A stretch of DNA of 64,000 nt from Shewanella gelidimarina. GTDB lineage: Bacteria; Pseudomonadota; Gammaproteobacteria; Enterobacterales; Shewanellaceae. The notes under the pieces were generated by a model. It was not told the origin of the DNA. It saw nothing but the letters and a program-made list of their open reading frames with translations, and ran no database searches. Both the position numbers and the translations under genes were made by a program. Shown piece by piece: positions 48,284-60,665 of the stretch. The stretch spans positions 1 to 64,000 of the forward strand of contig NZ_JAKIKW010000016.1 in assembly GCF_023283945.1 (NCBI RefSeq), read 5' to 3'. Each line of letters begins with the position of its first letter. Positions within the stretch are counted from its first letter, which is position 1.

Positions 48284-50203
48284 ATGTCACAACAAGAGAC
48301 TCATGGCTTTCAAACTGAAGTCAAACAACTACTACATTTGATGATCCACTCTTTGTACTCAAACAAAGAAATTTTCTTGCGCGAATTAGTCTCGAATGCT
48401 GCTGATGCGGCAGATAAGTTGCGCTATCAAGCGTTAACGGATAATGACCTTTACGAAGGTGAAGGCGAGCTACGCGTTCGCATTAGTGCCGATAAAGAGA
48501 AAGGCACGATAACCATTGCTGACAATGGTATTGGTATGACCCGTGATGGTGTGATTGAGCACTTAGGAACGATCGCTAAATCAGGTACCGCTGACTTTTT
48601 TAAGAACATGTCAGGTGATGATTCAAAAGATTCTCAGTTGATTGGTCAATTTGGTGTTGGTTTCTACTCTGCCTTTATTGTGGCTGACAAAGTGACAGTG
48701 CGTACTCGTGCAGCGGGCCATAGCATTGATGAAGGTGTGCTTTGGGAATCAGCGGGTGAAGGTGACTTCACCGTTGACACTATTACTAAGCAGAGCCGCG
48801 GTACTGAGATCACGCTTCATCTACGTGATGATGAAAAAGAGTTTGCTGATGACTATCGTCTGCGCTCAATTGTGACCAAATACTCAGACCATATCTCTGT
48901 TGCCGTTGAGATGTTTGAAGACGGTACACCTGCAATTGAAACCACAGAAGAGGGCGGTGAAGCTGTTCCTGCTACTGATGGCAGCTGGAAGCCGATGAAC
49001 AAGGCGACCGCATTATGGACACGTAATAAAAGTGACGTGTCTGATGAAGAGTATAATGAATTCTATAAGCATATTTCACACGATTACGCTGACCCACTGA
49101 TTTGGAGCCATAACCGCGTTGAAGGTAAGCAGGAATACACCAGCTTGCTTTATATCCCGGCTAAAGCCCCCTTCGACATGTGGAACCGCGATCGTAAGCA
49201 TGGGCTAAAACTATTTGTACAGCGTGTATTCGTCATGGATGATGCTGAGCAGTTTATGCCGAGTTACCTGCGTTTTGCTCAAGGTCTGATTGATTCAAAT
49301 GATCTGCCACTCAACGTATCGCGTGAAATCTTACAAGATAATAAAGTGACCACATCACTGCGCACAGCGGTAACCAAGCGCGTGCTTAGCATGCTTGAAA
49401 AGCTGGCTAAAAATGATGCAGAACAATACCTATCTTTCTGGGCTGAGTTTGGTCAGGTGCTTAAAGAAGGACCTGCTGAAGATTTTGCTAATAAAGAACG
49501 TATTGCAGGTTTGTTGCGCTTTGCATCAACTCACACTGGCGAGGCTACGCCAAATGTATCACTTGCTGATTACATTGAGCGTATGCAGGAAGGTCAAACT
49601 AAGATCTACTACATCGTTGCTGATAGTCATGAAGCAGCTGCCAATAGCCCACATCTAGAACTACTGCGTAAAAAAGGCATTGAAGTACTGTTAATGTCTG
49701 AGCGTATCGATGAGTGGTTGATTAACCATCTTACTGAGTTTGATGGTAAGCAGATGCACTCTGTCACGCGTGGCGATCTTGAGCTAGGTGAACTGGAAGA
49801 TGCTGGTGAAAAAGAAGCACAAGAGAAACTTGAAACTGCATCAGAAGGCTTAGTTAAACGCGTTAAAGACAGTTTAGGTGATAAAGTGTCAGCCGTTAAA
49901 GTGACGACTCGTTTAACGGATACACCTGCTTGTGTTGTTGCTGGTGAAGGCGAAATGTCGACACAAATGATCAAGCTAATGCAAGCTGCTGGTCAAGCCG
50001 TTCCTGAGTCTAAGCCAACATTTGAGCTAAACCCTGAGCACCCTCTAGTAGCCCGTCTTAACGACGAGCAAGATGAAGCGTCATTCGCGCAGTGGACTGA
50101 TCTTTTACTACAGCAGGCATTATTGTCTGAAAAAGGCAGCTTGGCTGACCCATCAGCGTTTATTAAGCTGATGAACCAGATGTTATTGGCAAACGTTAAG
50201 TAG
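48284..50203 (+). CDS. htpG: Hsp90 chaperone HtpG
   Basis: A 639-residue ATP-dependent chaperone. The GHKL ATPase domain has [21 protein letters not shown] and [12 protein letters not shown] middle domain with [16 protein letters not shown] and the C-terminal dimer domain follow. It is slightly longer than E. coli HtpG (624). GGGA lies eight bases ahead of the ATG. Expression from the sigma-32 promoter fits its role. Confidence 0.97.
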   Translation: MSQQETHGFQTEVKQLLHLMIHSLYSNKEIFLRELVSNAADAADKLRYQALTDNDLYEGEGELRVRISADKEKGTITIADNGIGMTRDGVIEHLGTIAKSGTADFFKNMSGDDSKDSQLIGQFGVGFYSAFIVADKVTVRTRAAGHSIDEGVLWESAGEGDFTVDTITKQSRGTEITLHLRDDEKEFADDYRLRSIVTKYSDHISVAVEMFEDGTPAIETTEEGGEAVPATDGSWKPMNKATALWTRNKSDVSDEEYNEFYKHISHDYADPLIWSHNRVEGKQEYTSLLYIPAKAPFDMWNRDRKHGLKLFVQRVFVMDDAEQFMPSYLRFAQGLIDSNDLPLNVSREILQDNKVTTSLRTAVTKRVLSMLEKLAKNDAEQYLSFWAEFGQVLKEGPAEDFANKERIAGLLRFASTHTGEATPNVSLADYIERMQEGQTKIYYIVADSHEAAANSPHLELLRKKGIEVLLMSERIDEWLINHLTEFDGKQMHSVTRGDLELGELEDAGEKEAQEKLETASEGLVKRVKDSLGDKVSAVKVTTRLTDTPACVVAGEGEMSTQMIKLMQAAGQAVPESKPTFELNPEHPLVARLNDEQDEASFAQWTDLLLQQALLSEKGSLADPSAFIKLMNQMLLANVK

Positions 50204-50220
50204 TAAACAGCTATAATAAT

Positions 50221-50247
50221 AGAGGCAGTTAATCTGCCTCTTTTTTT
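50221..50247 (+). terminator. Terminator of htpG
   Basis: AGAGGCAG/CTGCCTCT with a TTAAT loop and seven T residues. Confidence 0.92.
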
Positions 50248-50276
50248 ATGGATCTTTTAAAGGCTAAAGGAAAGTT

Positions 50277-51955
<1,679 letters not shown>

Positions 51956-52001
51956 ATAGACACAAAATTGTAATGTGTTTATGAGCTAGTTCTCATATTT
52001 G

Positions 52002-52030
52002 AAAAAGCCCACGTAAGTGGGCTTTTTTTA
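52002..52030 (+). terminator. Terminator of adk
   Basis: AAAAAGCCCAC/GTGGGCTTTTT with a GTAA loop. Confidence 0.92.
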
Positions 52031-52084
52031 TGGTTTTTCCAATGATAGCCTGACGCAGAATATCTTGGTTAAAAGAGAACAAAT

Positions 52085-53080
52085 GTGAGCGACACAACCT
52101 CCCCATTTGGTGTTTTGTTAGTTAATCTTGGCACGCCAGACTCTCCAACGGCGCCAGATGTTAAAAAATTCTTAAAACAGTTCCTGAGTGATCCTCGTGT
52201 TGTTGATATCTCACCTTGGATCTGGAAACCTATTCTTAATGGCATCATCTTAAATACCCGTCCTGCAAAAGTCGCCAAACTCTATGAGTCCATCTGGTGG
52301 GAGGAAGGGTCGCCTTTAATGGTTATTAGCCAACGCCAGCGTGATAAATTAGCACAATCTCTGCACGCTACTTTGGGTTTTGAAGTGCCTGTTGAGTTAG
52401 GCATGAGTTACGGTAATCCGTCATTAGACTCCGGGCTTAATAAATTAAAAGCGCAGGGCGTTAAGAAGATTTTTGTACTACCACTCTACGCGCAATATTC
52501 CTGTTCTACCGTTGCACCAGTGTTTGATGCTATCGCGGACCTGCATAAAACCAAGCGTGATTTCCCAGAGCTTAGGATCAATAAAGACTATTTTGATCAC
52601 CCTACCTATATTGCAGCGCTTGCTGATTCAGTCAAACAACACTGGCAAAGTAAGGGGCGCGGTGAGGTATTACTCATGTCTTTTCACGGCGTGCCAGTGC
52701 GTTATGTCACGGAAGGCGATCCTTATCAAATGCAGTGCCAAAAAACAGCTGAACTGGTGGCGGAGTCGTTGGCGTTATCGCCTGAACAATGGCGGATCTG
52801 TTTCCAGTCTCAGTTTGGTAAAGAGCAGTGGTTAACGCCTGCTACCGATAAACTGTTAGAAGCACTTCCAACCGAAGGGATAAAATCAGTCGATATAATG
52901 TGTCCAGCTTTTTCTTCTGATTGTCTTGAAACACTGGAAGAGATCTCTGAAGAGGGCAAAGCCTCATTCCGATCGGCAGGCGGCGAGCGCTATGAGTTTA
53001 TTGCTTGTTTAAATGACTCTAAGCAGCATATCAGCTTGTTAACGCAAATTGTTGAGCAACAAACCTTAGGTTGGTGCTAA
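52085..53080 (+). CDS. hemH: Ferrochelatase HemH
   Basis: A 331-residue enzyme inserting iron into protoporphyrin IX. LLVNLGTPDSPTAPDVKKFLKQFLSDPRV at the start, the active-site His in LMSFHGVPVRYV, and CPAFSSDCLETLEEI with the conserved Glu are present. It uses a GTG start. An overlapping ATG is followed at once by TGA. Confidence 0.96.
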   Translation: MSDTTSPFGVLLVNLGTPDSPTAPDVKKFLKQFLSDPRVVDISPWIWKPILNGIILNTRPAKVAKLYESIWWEEGSPLMVISQRQRDKLAQSLHATLGFEVPVELGMSYGNPSLDSGLNKLKAQGVKKIFVLPLYAQYSCSTVAPVFDAIADLHKTKRDFPELRINKDYFDHPTYIAALADSVKQHWQSKGRGEVLLMSFHGVPVRYVTEGDPYQMQCQKTAELVAESLALSPEQWRICFQSQFGKEQWLTPATDKLLEALPTEGIKSVDIMCPAFSSDCLETLEEISEEGKASFRSAGGERYEFIACLNDSKQHISLLTQIVEQQTLGWC

Positions 53081-53327
53081 ATTTAAATGCTTAGTAGTGA
53101 TTTCAGCTAGCGAATGAGGCTGGGTATGGTAGAATTCCCCACTTTTTTTTCTTTACCTTGATTAAGCCTTTTGCATAATCGTTTTAAGGTGGTGAGCTGC
53201 GTTAGCACTACAGGTTGCTAGAATTGAAAGCCACAAGTCGTTAGTTTTTTGCCAAGAACAATGAATTGTGATTCCTTAGCCGTTTTAATTATCTTTTGCA
53301 TGGATGCCGAATGAAAGAGAACTCAAT

Positions 53328-54632
53328 ATGAAGTTTCCAGGTCAGCGTAAGTCTAAACATTATTTTCCTGTCAAAAAACGTGATCCGCTATTAGCACAGT
53401 TGATCCAACAGCCTCAACCTATCTCGACTTACGTGTCTGGTATCGACCAAACACTGGTAGATATTGAAGCCAAAGTGGAAGATGAGTTACTAAGTCGCTA
53501 TGAATTACCTAAGGGTAATTCGACTTTGATAGATGATGACAAGGCACATGCTTTGTATACGGAATTAAAAGAGCGTGAGCTGGTCAGCGATGAATTTGCC
53601 GGTGGCACCATCGGTAATACAGTGCACAATTACTCAATTCTTGCTGATGACCGCTCAGTGTTATTTGGGGTGATGAGTCAGAACATAGAAATTGGCAGTT
53701 ACGCCTATCGCTACCTCTGCAACACTTCATCAAAGGTTGATTTAAACCAGTTGCAGCCAGTCGCGGGTCCTATTGGTCGTTGCTTCACACTTATTTCAGA
53801 GTGCGGTGAACGAACGTTTGCGATTAGCAAAGGCTCAATGGACAAACTGACACCAGAATATATCGATAGAGATATTGTACAGGGTGGTTCTGCGCTGATT
53901 TTGACCGCCTACCTCATGCGGGCAAGCGGCGAAGATAAGATAACCGATGCCGCAATGAAAGCGATTGAATACGCCAAAGGTGCAGACGTTCCCGTGGTAT
54001 TAACGTTAGGCACTCGTTTCTTAATCGAGGAAGATCCACAGTGGTGGCAGCGTTTCATTCAAGAGCATGTCACCATTCTGGCCATGAATGAAGATGAAGG
54101 CGAAGCGCTAACGGGATTTAAAGACCCCTTACAAGCGAGTGAAGCGGCATTAGACTGGTGTGACATGGTGTTGACTACAGCTGGGCCTTTAGGGCTTTAT
54201 ACTGCGGGATATACTGAAGACTCTGAAAAACGTGAAACTACCCATACGTTACTGCCAGGCGCAATCCCTGAGTTTAACCGCTATGAGTTTTCTCGCCCTA
54301 AACTTAAAGCGGATTGTGAGTCACCGCTTAAAGTGTATGCGCACATATCTCCGTATATGGGCGGTCCAGAAAAAATTCGTAATACTAACGGTGCAGGAGA
54401 TGGTGCATTAGCGGCATTACTGCATGATTTAGCTTCAAATCGATTCCATAAGATGAACGTACCGGGTTCAAGCAAGCATAAGCGTGATGGTCTGTGTTAT
54501 TCGTCATTCTCGCAGATTTGTAAATATGCTAACCGTGTCGCTTATGAAGTGTTAGCGCAACATAGCCCTAGATTATCTCGTGGTTTACCTGAACGTGAAG
54601 ACAGCTTAGAAGAGTCATACTGGGAAAGGTAA
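53328..54632 (+). CDS. gsk: Inosine/guanosine kinase
   Basis: A 434-residue PfkB-family kinase phosphorylating inosine and guanosine for purine salvage. MKFPGQRKSKHYFPV, GGTIGNTVHNYSILADDRSVL and NTNGAGDGALAALLHD match E. coli Gsk almost throughout, ending LPEREDSLEESYW. The start at 53328 gives the family N-terminus; an ATG at 53304 would add eight residues. Confidence 0.96.
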   Translation: MKFPGQRKSKHYFPVKKRDPLLAQLIQQPQPISTYVSGIDQTLVDIEAKVEDELLSRYELPKGNSTLIDDDKAHALYTELKERELVSDEFAGGTIGNTVHNYSILADDRSVLFGVMSQNIEIGSYAYRYLCNTSSKVDLNQLQPVAGPIGRCFTLISECGERTFAISKGSMDKLTPEYIDRDIVQGGSALILTAYLMRASGEDKITDAAMKAIEYAKGADVPVVLTLGTRFLIEEDPQWWQRFIQEHVTILAMNEDEGEALTGFKDPLQASEAALDWCDMVLTTAGPLGLYTAGYTEDSEKRETTHTLLPGAIPEFNRYEFSRPKLKADCESPLKVYAHISPYMGGPEKIRNTNGAGDGALAALLHDLASNRFHKMNVPGSSKHKRDGLCYSSFSQICKYANRVAYEVLAQHSPRLSRGLPEREDSLEESYWER

Positions 54633-54686
54633 CTTGGTTTATATTCTGGGAACAACATCCAGACTGAACTTAAAATAAGACCATTT

Positions 54687-54726
54687 AAAAGCCACCGTTT
54701 AGTCCTTCTGAACGATGGCTTTTTTA
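54687..54726 (+). terminator. Terminator of gsk
   Basis: AAAAGCCACCGTT pairs with AACGATGGCTTTT with one mismatch, then T residues. Confidence 0.8.
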
Positions 54727-54849
54727 TTGTCGGCGATTCAATAAGTTAGCGAAATATGAAAAGACGCTAAGCATGGCTTAAGGGTTTTGCCGTTGATGAA
54801 GTTATACCATGACGAGAGAATGACAGTCATCACCTAGAGAACAAACAAA

Positions 54850-54876
54850 AAAGGCGCCTATATAGGCGCCTTTGTT
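54850..54876 (-). terminator. Terminator of the dicarboxylate symporter gene
   Basis: AAAGGCGCCTA/TAGGCGCCTTT with a TA loop; the T run is on the minus strand, just past the stop at 54897. Confidence 0.9.
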
Positions 54877-54896
54877 ACACAGATTGTAGGCTTGGC

Positions 54897-56213
54897 TTAC
54901 TTCTCTTCAGCGTGAACCTGAGCGTTAAAACCGGGTGCCACTTTACCTGCTTGAGTATCGTTGAAAATATCTTCATCAAACTCATTTTCAGATTTAGCGA
55001 TCACAACCGTTGCCACAGTATCACCGGTGACGTTAACGGCTGTACGCACCATATCAAGTAATCTATCGACACCGATAATCAATGCGATACCTTCTACCGG
55101 TAGACCGACTTGGTTCAATACCATTGCTAGCATGATAAGTCCGACCCCTGGCACGCCAGCCGTACCAATCGAGGCTAATGTTGCTGTTATCACCACCATG
55201 GCGTAATCAGTAATGGTTAAATCAATACCGTAAACTTGCGCAATAAATACTGTTGCCACCCCTTGCATAATCGCGGTGCCATCCATGTTGATGGTAGCCC
55301 CTAGCGGTAGCGTGAATGACGCTATTTTATTATCGACGCCCATGCGGTGTTCAGCGGTTTCAATCGTCACTGGAAGGGTAGCGTTAGAACTTGCGGTGCT
55401 GAAGGCAAACAACTGTACATCGCGAATTTTTCGAATAAAGGTAAAAGGGTTGAGTCCTGAGAATAACTTTAACAATGTTGGGTAGACGATAAACGCATGA
55501 ATGAGCAATACGCCAAGTACAACAAAGAAGTATTGCACCACGCTGCCAAAGGTCTTCATATCCAGCGTCAATGCCAGTTTAGCCATCAATGCAAATACAC
55601 CGTACGGCGCAAGCTGCATGATTAAGGTAACAACACGCATGATGACTTCATTAAGGTCGGTAAACAACGCTGCAACGCGTTTACCGCGCTCACCAATATG
55701 TGAGATAGCAAAACCAAAGATAACCGCAAATATGATGATTTGCAGCATATTACCTTCGCTCATCGCTTGCAGTGGGTTAGTCGGCACAATATTAATAATA
55801 ACGTCAGCCAAGCTTGGCGCTTGTTTGACATCAAAATGCATGCTCTCCGTCACCATTGTTGCGTGACCAGGATGAATGGCAATGGCGATAAGGATTGCCA
55901 TTGACAGTGCGATAGCGGTAGTGAACAGATAAAACGCGAGGGTCTTTCCGCCAAGACGACCTAATTTGGAAGGTTCACTTAAAGAACACGTTCCACAGAC
56001 CAATGATACAAAGACCAAGGGCACCACTAACATTTTCAAACTTGAGATGAATATGGTACCGATGACATTTAAAAAGCCTTCAGTGATGTAATCTTTGATG
56101 AATTCACTTTCAGGGAAAAGGTTACGAAGAATTAACCCGAGAATAATACCTGACGTCATACCGAGTAAAATTTTACTCGTCAGGCCAAATTTTTTTGTTT
56201 TCGTAGCAGACAT
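54897..56213 (-). CDS. Dicarboxylate/amino acid:cation symporter (GltP/DctA family)
   Basis: A 438-residue inner-membrane transporter for glutamate, aspartate or C4-dicarboxylates driven by sodium or protons. It has about eight hydrophobic helices, the serine-rich hairpin FSTASSNATLPVT, the cation-site segment [13 protein letters not shown], and GTAGVPGVGLIML with DRLLDMVRTAVNVTGD near the end. Paralogous to SstT in the same window. The substrate cannot be set between glutamate and dicarboxylates. Confidence 0.9.
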   Translation of the reverse strand: MSATKTKKFGLTSKILLGMTSGIILGLILRNLFPESEFIKDYITEGFLNVIGTIFISSLKMLVVPLVFVSLVCGTCSLSEPSKLGRLGGKTLAFYLFTTAIALSMAILIAIAIHPGHATMVTESMHFDVKQAPSLADVIINIVPTNPLQAMSEGNMLQIIIFAVIFGFAISHIGERGKRVAALFTDLNEVIMRVVTLIMQLAPYGVFALMAKLALTLDMKTFGSVVQYFFVVLGVLLIHAFIVYPTLLKLFSGLNPFTFIRKIRDVQLFAFSTASSNATLPVTIETAEHRMGVDNKIASFTLPLGATINMDGTAIMQGVATVFIAQVYGIDLTITDYAMVVITATLASIGTAGVPGVGLIMLAMVLNQVGLPVEGIALIIGVDRLLDMVRTAVNVTGDTVATVVIAKSENEFDEDIFNDTQAGKVAPGFNAQVHAEEK

Positions 56214-56430
56214 AGTGCTTCCTGTATAATTTTTATGCTTTCAATTTGCAGATTAAAGCCTAGCAAGAAAGTGCCACAGTTGAAATGGGGTAAAAGTTAA
56301 AGTTTCTGATGTTATTTATCAATTTGCCCTCATAAGTAGTAGATAAGTTACTTAGAAATTGTGTAATGTTGACGGCTAGGTAATCAGATAATTACCGGAT
56401 ATCATAATCTGAGTAACAGGGAGCCTGACA

Positions 56431-58905
56431 ATGAAGTCAGCTTATAGTATTTTTATTGCGTTAATATGGTCGTTTTTTCTCGTTGGTTGTGGGGGCGGAG
56501 GAAGTATATCTTCTGATCCTGACAAACCAAATCCAGAGCCAACTGACGTCATTACCGTCGCGTTGGCAATATCAAATAACGAAATCAATGCTGAAACACC
56601 AGCAACGATTACCGCTACAGTGACAGGAAGTGTGAGTGGCTTAAAAGCCAATACATTAGTCACGTTTACTTTAAATAACTCTTCATTAGGAACTTTTAAT
56701 CCCTCCATAGGAACAGCCTTAACTAATTCTTCAGGAATAGCGACTATTGAGTTAGCTACTGCAGATGTTAAAGGTGCTGGAAATGTTACGGCTAGTGTTG
56801 ATGGCATGGATGGAACGGCTCCAGTTGTAGGCTTCAATATGGCAGGAAATGGTGGCGAAACTGGTGGTGGAGCAACTTTAGTGGTCGCTTTAACTAATGC
56901 TGTTGGTGAGTCTATCGACTCTATAACAACAACAGCCCCTGGCAAGTTAACTGCGACGGTCACAGGAATTAATAAACCGTCAATAGTGACTTTCACTACA
57001 ACAATTGGCGATATACCGATTAAAACTGCAGTTACAGACAATAGTGGCAAAGCAACGATTGATATTTATGCTGGGAGCTCACTTGGTGCAGGTGAAGTCA
57101 CTGCGTCACTGTCTACTGGTGAAGAGGGTAAGACTGTCGTTGTAGTAGGCGCAACAAATGTGGTCATGGGAAGCGGTAATCCATTTGTTAAAGGTAAGGC
57201 TAATGTCAGCGTTGAACAGCTTACTGCTGGTGGAACCGCGACTATCTCTGTGATGATTCAAGATTCAGATGGCAATATATTTACTCAACCCGTTGATGTG
57301 AACTTCTCGTCAACTTGTTCAAAAAAAGCCACGCCAGAAGCTGAAATCAGTTCTCCAGTTCCTTCAGTTAACGGTGTTGCAACGACAACGTATTTGGCTA
57401 AAGGCTGTAAAGGCGATGATGCAATAAATGTTAGTGCTAATGCTGGTGGTTTAAATCTTACAGCAACGGGCACTATTAATGTGTTATCAGCAGATGTTGG
57501 CAGTATTGTATTTGTCTCTGCTACGCCGCAAAATATTAGCATTTTGGGAACCGGTGGCGATGAGTCATCTGTTGTTCTGTTTAAAGTGCTAGACACTAAC
57601 AGTAACCCGGTTAGCAACCAATCTGTTTCATTTGCGCTAAATACAGATGTGGGTGGGATTTCGCTCGATCCAATAACGGCGACGACTAATAGCCAAGGTA
57701 TTGCACAAACAGTTGTACGTACAGGTACTGTCGCGACCTCTGTGCGAGTCACTGCAACGGTAGACGGTTCTGTTCCGGTGATATCGAGTCAATCTAAGCA
57801 GCTGATTATCTCAACAGGTATTCCTGATCAAGATAGTTTTTCATTATCTGCATCAGTGCTGAATGCTGAAGGTTGGGATATCGATGGTACCGAAGTTACC
57901 GTTACAGCTCGACTTGCAGATGCATTCAATAACCCAGCTCCAGACGGCACCACGGTTTCATTTACGACTGAAGGTGGTGCGATTGAAGATGCATGTCAAA
58001 CCACTAAAGGTTCATGTAGCGTGGTGTGGACAAGTCAACAAGCGCGTCCAAATGGTGAAAAACTGATTAATGGTGCGGGCCTACTTTATCGTAATCCGAT
58101 AGCAAACCTAGTTTATGACGCCACACTTGGTGTTTACGGTAACTTTTATGGTCAGAAATATGGTGGCCGAGCTACCATTACCGCAACCGCTATTGGTGAG
58201 GAGTCATTCCCTGATCTGAACGGTAATGGTCGTTTTGACGCTGATGAAGTCACTGCTTTCTTATCGCAAACAGATGTTAGCGGCATGCCATTTGATTTAG
58301 ATGATGCTTTTAATGATTATAATGAAGATGGCTTATTTAACCCTCAAGAGACCGGAGGCCAATCTGGTGGAGAGTTAGAAGAGTTAGTTGATTTTAACTC
58401 TAACCGTGTCTTTGATAAGAAAGATAGCAAGTATAACGGTGTATTATGTGCCGATCCTGTACATAGTGCTTGTGCCGACGGCATCAATGACTCTAAGTCT
58501 TTGTATGTTAGAGGAAGCTTAGTGATTGTGATGTCAGGTAGTACCGCTTTTGCAACTGACAGCGCCAATGTACTGATTGTTGATAGTGAAAGTGGCCCTG
58601 ATGGTAATTACGATCAGAGTATTGATATTGTCGGAAAGGCCACTGGAACCGCGACCTTTACTATATCTGATCTGCATAATCAGCAGATGCCAGCGGGCAG
58701 TATTGTTCGATTTATTGCCAGTGCTGGCTCAGTTGTTAGCAGCAACGAATATACGTGGCCAAGCTCTAACTACAATGCTGGTCGACAGTTTAGTGTGACC
58801 GTTAAAGGCGAAGATGAGCCAAACTCTGGAACATTTATCGTTGAAGTTGAAACTCCAGGGAAAACGGCAACTCAAGTATTATCACTGCCAATTAATATTA
58901 AGTAA
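56431..58905 (+). CDS. Large Ig-like (Big-1 type) surface lipoprotein with calcium-loop motifs
   Basis: An 824-residue lipoprotein: signal peptide with lipobox LVGC (Cys20), then a Gly/Ser/Pro-rich tether, then repeated bacterial Ig-like domains. Their signature is '...NSSGIATIELAT', 'DNSGKATIDIYAG', 'NSQGIAQTVVRTG' and similar ends of strands. At about residues 594-605, 629-640 and 654-665 are loops DLNGNGRFDADE, DYNEDGLFNPQE and DFNSNRVFDKKD, like EF-hand or dockerin calcium loops. Such proteins sit on the outer membrane and may act in adhesion. GGGAG lies eight bases ahead of the start. No partner gene is adjacent. Confidence 0.85.
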   Translation: MKSAYSIFIALIWSFFLVGCGGGGSISSDPDKPNPEPTDVITVALAISNNEINAETPATITATVTGSVSGLKANTLVTFTLNNSSLGTFNPSIGTALTNSSGIATIELATADVKGAGNVTASVDGMDGTAPVVGFNMAGNGGETGGGATLVVALTNAVGESIDSITTTAPGKLTATVTGINKPSIVTFTTTIGDIPIKTAVTDNSGKATIDIYAGSSLGAGEVTASLSTGEEGKTVVVVGATNVVMGSGNPFVKGKANVSVEQLTAGGTATISVMIQDSDGNIFTQPVDVNFSSTCSKKATPEAEISSPVPSVNGVATTTYLAKGCKGDDAINVSANAGGLNLTATGTINVLSADVGSIVFVSATPQNISILGTGGDESSVVLFKVLDTNSNPVSNQSVSFALNTDVGGISLDPITATTNSQGIAQTVVRTGTVATSVRVTATVDGSVPVISSQSKQLIISTGIPDQDSFSLSASVLNAEGWDIDGTEVTVTARLADAFNNPAPDGTTVSFTTEGGAIEDACQTTKGSCSVVWTSQQARPNGEKLINGAGLLYRNPIANLVYDATLGVYGNFYGQKYGGRATITATAIGEESFPDLNGNGRFDADEVTAFLSQTDVSGMPFDLDDAFNDYNEDGLFNPQETGGQSGGELEELVDFNSNRVFDKKDSKYNGVLCADPVHSACADGINDSKSLYVRGSLVIVMSGSTAFATDSANVLIVDSESGPDGNYDQSIDIVGKATGTATFTISDLHNQQMPAGSIVRFIASAGSVVSSNEYTWPSSNYNAGRQFSVTVKGEDEPNSGTFIVEVETPGKTATQVLSLPINIK

Positions 58906-58920
58906 TTAATAAATGAAATC

Positions 58921-58948
58921 AAAAAAGCCCCTTTAAGGGGCTTTTTTA
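58921..58948 (+). terminator. Bidirectional terminator between the Ig-like gene and astB
   Basis: AAAAAAGCCCC/GGGGCTTTTTT with a short loop between two converging genes. Confidence 0.9.
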
Positions 58949-58994
58949 TTGGCTATGACTCACTCATTGTTAGTGAATAACTTGCTGAGGAATA

Positions 58995-60332
58995 TTACTT
59001 CTGGAACTGATAGACGCTACCTAGCTTCATGATCTGTGTGAGTTCATCAAGAGCGGTGCGCGATTCCATCAGCAACTGCGGGTCAGCTAAATCAGCCACT
59101 GATAAGCGGTCACGGTAATTATTATCAACCCATAAGTTTAGTCGTGTAAACAACGCATCGTTCATCAGGGTATTTTGATTAACCGCAGCCACTTCATTTT
59201 GATTCATCGCCACGCGTAGTCGCAGACATGCTGGCCCGCCGCCATTTTGCATGCTTTGCTTCACATCAAAGTAATGGACCTGTTTTATCGGTGTTCCTAA
59301 CGTGACCAACTCGCTTAAATAGGCATGTACAGCCGGGTTTTCTTGGCAGTTAGTCGGCGCAATGATGGCCATTTCACCCGACGGTAATGTCACCACTTGG
59401 GTATTGAACAGGTAACTTCTTACTGCATCTTGGATCGCGACTTTTGCCGTTGGTACTTCGACAAAATGTAATGGCGATTCGCCAAATTTTTGTTTTATCT
59501 CTTCAAATTTAGCTTGTGTATTTAAAAATGCTTGCTCATGATAAAAAAGAACGTTTTGATTACCGACGGCAATGACGTCGTTATGAAACACACCTTGGTC
59601 GATGACATCTGGATTTTGCTGCATGTATACAGTGCCGTCATCATCTAATTGATGCAGACGAGCAATGGCTTGGGACGCTTCTAATGTTTGACGTGCTGGA
59701 AACTTTTGGGGTTTCGGCGCAGAAGGATTCGTCGCTTCTTGACCGTAAACGAACAGTTCAATACCGGCATGACCATATTCACTGCAAAGACGAGTATGGT
59801 TGGCTGCACCTTCATCACCAAAACTGGCGTGTTCAGGTAAATGTTGGTGGTGCTTGAAATAACGGCTATCGTTAAATGTAGCTTGAAGAATATGACCTGT
59901 AGTCACAGGTTCAATGCTGCGATGAAGTTTATCGACTAAGTTTGCTGGAGTGAAATGCAATTTACCGTCGTGAGTATCGGCGCTCGGTGATACTGTTGCG
60001 GCGTTTGCAGTCCACATGCTTGAGGCGCTGCAGCATGCGCGTAACAACGCAGGGGCGTCTTTGGCAGCTTTATTTAATACTTCAGCATCTGAGCCGGTAA
60101 AACCGATTCTACGCAGTGTGTGAAGGTCTGGGCGCTCTTGAGGGGCAAGCATACCTTGTACTAAACCTAAGTCTGCAAGCGCTTTGGCTTTTTTGATCCC
60201 TTGTTTGGCAGCATCTTTAGGGCTAGATGTCGCGGCGGCGTTGTTTAAAGAGGCAACGTTGCCGAATGATAAACCCGCGTAATTATGTGTTGGGCCAACA
60301 AGTCCGTCGAAATTGGCTTCAAAATGCTTCAT
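58995..60332 (-). CDS. astB: N-succinylarginine dihydrolase AstB
   Basis: A 445-residue enzyme of the arginine succinyltransferase pathway, splitting succinylarginine into succinylornithine, CO2 and ammonia. [21 protein letters not shown] at the start, the GNQNVLF and HNDVIAV segments, and the nucleophilic Cys (about residue 370) in [14 protein letters not shown] are present. The other ast genes are not in the window. Confidence 0.95.
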   Translation of the reverse strand: MKHFEANFDGLVGPTHNYAGLSFGNVASLNNAAATSSPKDAAKQGIKKAKALADLGLVQGMLAPQERPDLHTLRRIGFTGSDAEVLNKAAKDAPALLRACCSASSMWTANAATVSPSADTHDGKLHFTPANLVDKLHRSIEPVTTGHILQATFNDSRYFKHHQHLPEHASFGDEGAANHTRLCSEYGHAGIELFVYGQEATNPSAPKPQKFPARQTLEASQAIARLHQLDDDGTVYMQQNPDVIDQGVFHNDVIAVGNQNVLFYHEQAFLNTQAKFEEIKQKFGESPLHFVEVPTAKVAIQDAVRSYLFNTQVVTLPSGEMAIIAPTNCQENPAVHAYLSELVTLGTPIKQVHYFDVKQSMQNGGGPACLRLRVAMNQNEVAAVNQNTLMNDALFTRLNLWVDNNYRDRLSVADLADPQLLMESRTALDELTQIMKLGSVYQFQK

Positions 60333-60444
60333 TCTTTATCCTTTAGGGTAGCTCAGGTGCTATTTCTATTCCTGAGTTGTAATTATTGAGCTCAGTATAC
60401 TTAAGCTCAAAGCCTAAACAAGCTGGGTATAATTTATAAAAATG

Positions 60445-60466
60445 GTGAATTTGCATCAAAATTCAC
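60445..60466. promoter_or_regulatory. Inverted repeat between astB and topA
   Basis: GTGAATTT and AAATTCAC are perfect complements six bases apart in the divergent promoter region (60333-60665). TGAAT/ATTCA halves recall ArgR boxes, but the spacing is wider than the ArgR consensus. Confidence 0.4.
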
Positions 60467-60665
60467 AACTAATACTTACTTGATGACTAATAATGAAATA
60501 TTAGTTTTTAAATAAGCACTAATTTTTTTCACATTTATTTCAAAAACGCATGAAAATGGTACTCCAGTTCAAATAAAAGAGGGATTAGCTTGAAAGTTTT
60601 TACACAACCCTCTATATATGGGGAAAATTTTCAGAGTTTTGAAACTTGTTGGCGCAAAGTAATCT

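Noticed and set aside
56442..57752. Minus-strand frames of 202 and 155 codons inside the Ig-like lipoprotein gene
   Set aside because: Their composition follows from the Thr/Ala/Val-rich sense strand; no starts or families.
60445..60466. ArgR box for astB
   Set aside because: The half-sites are separated by ten bases instead of four, so I list it only as an inverted repeat.
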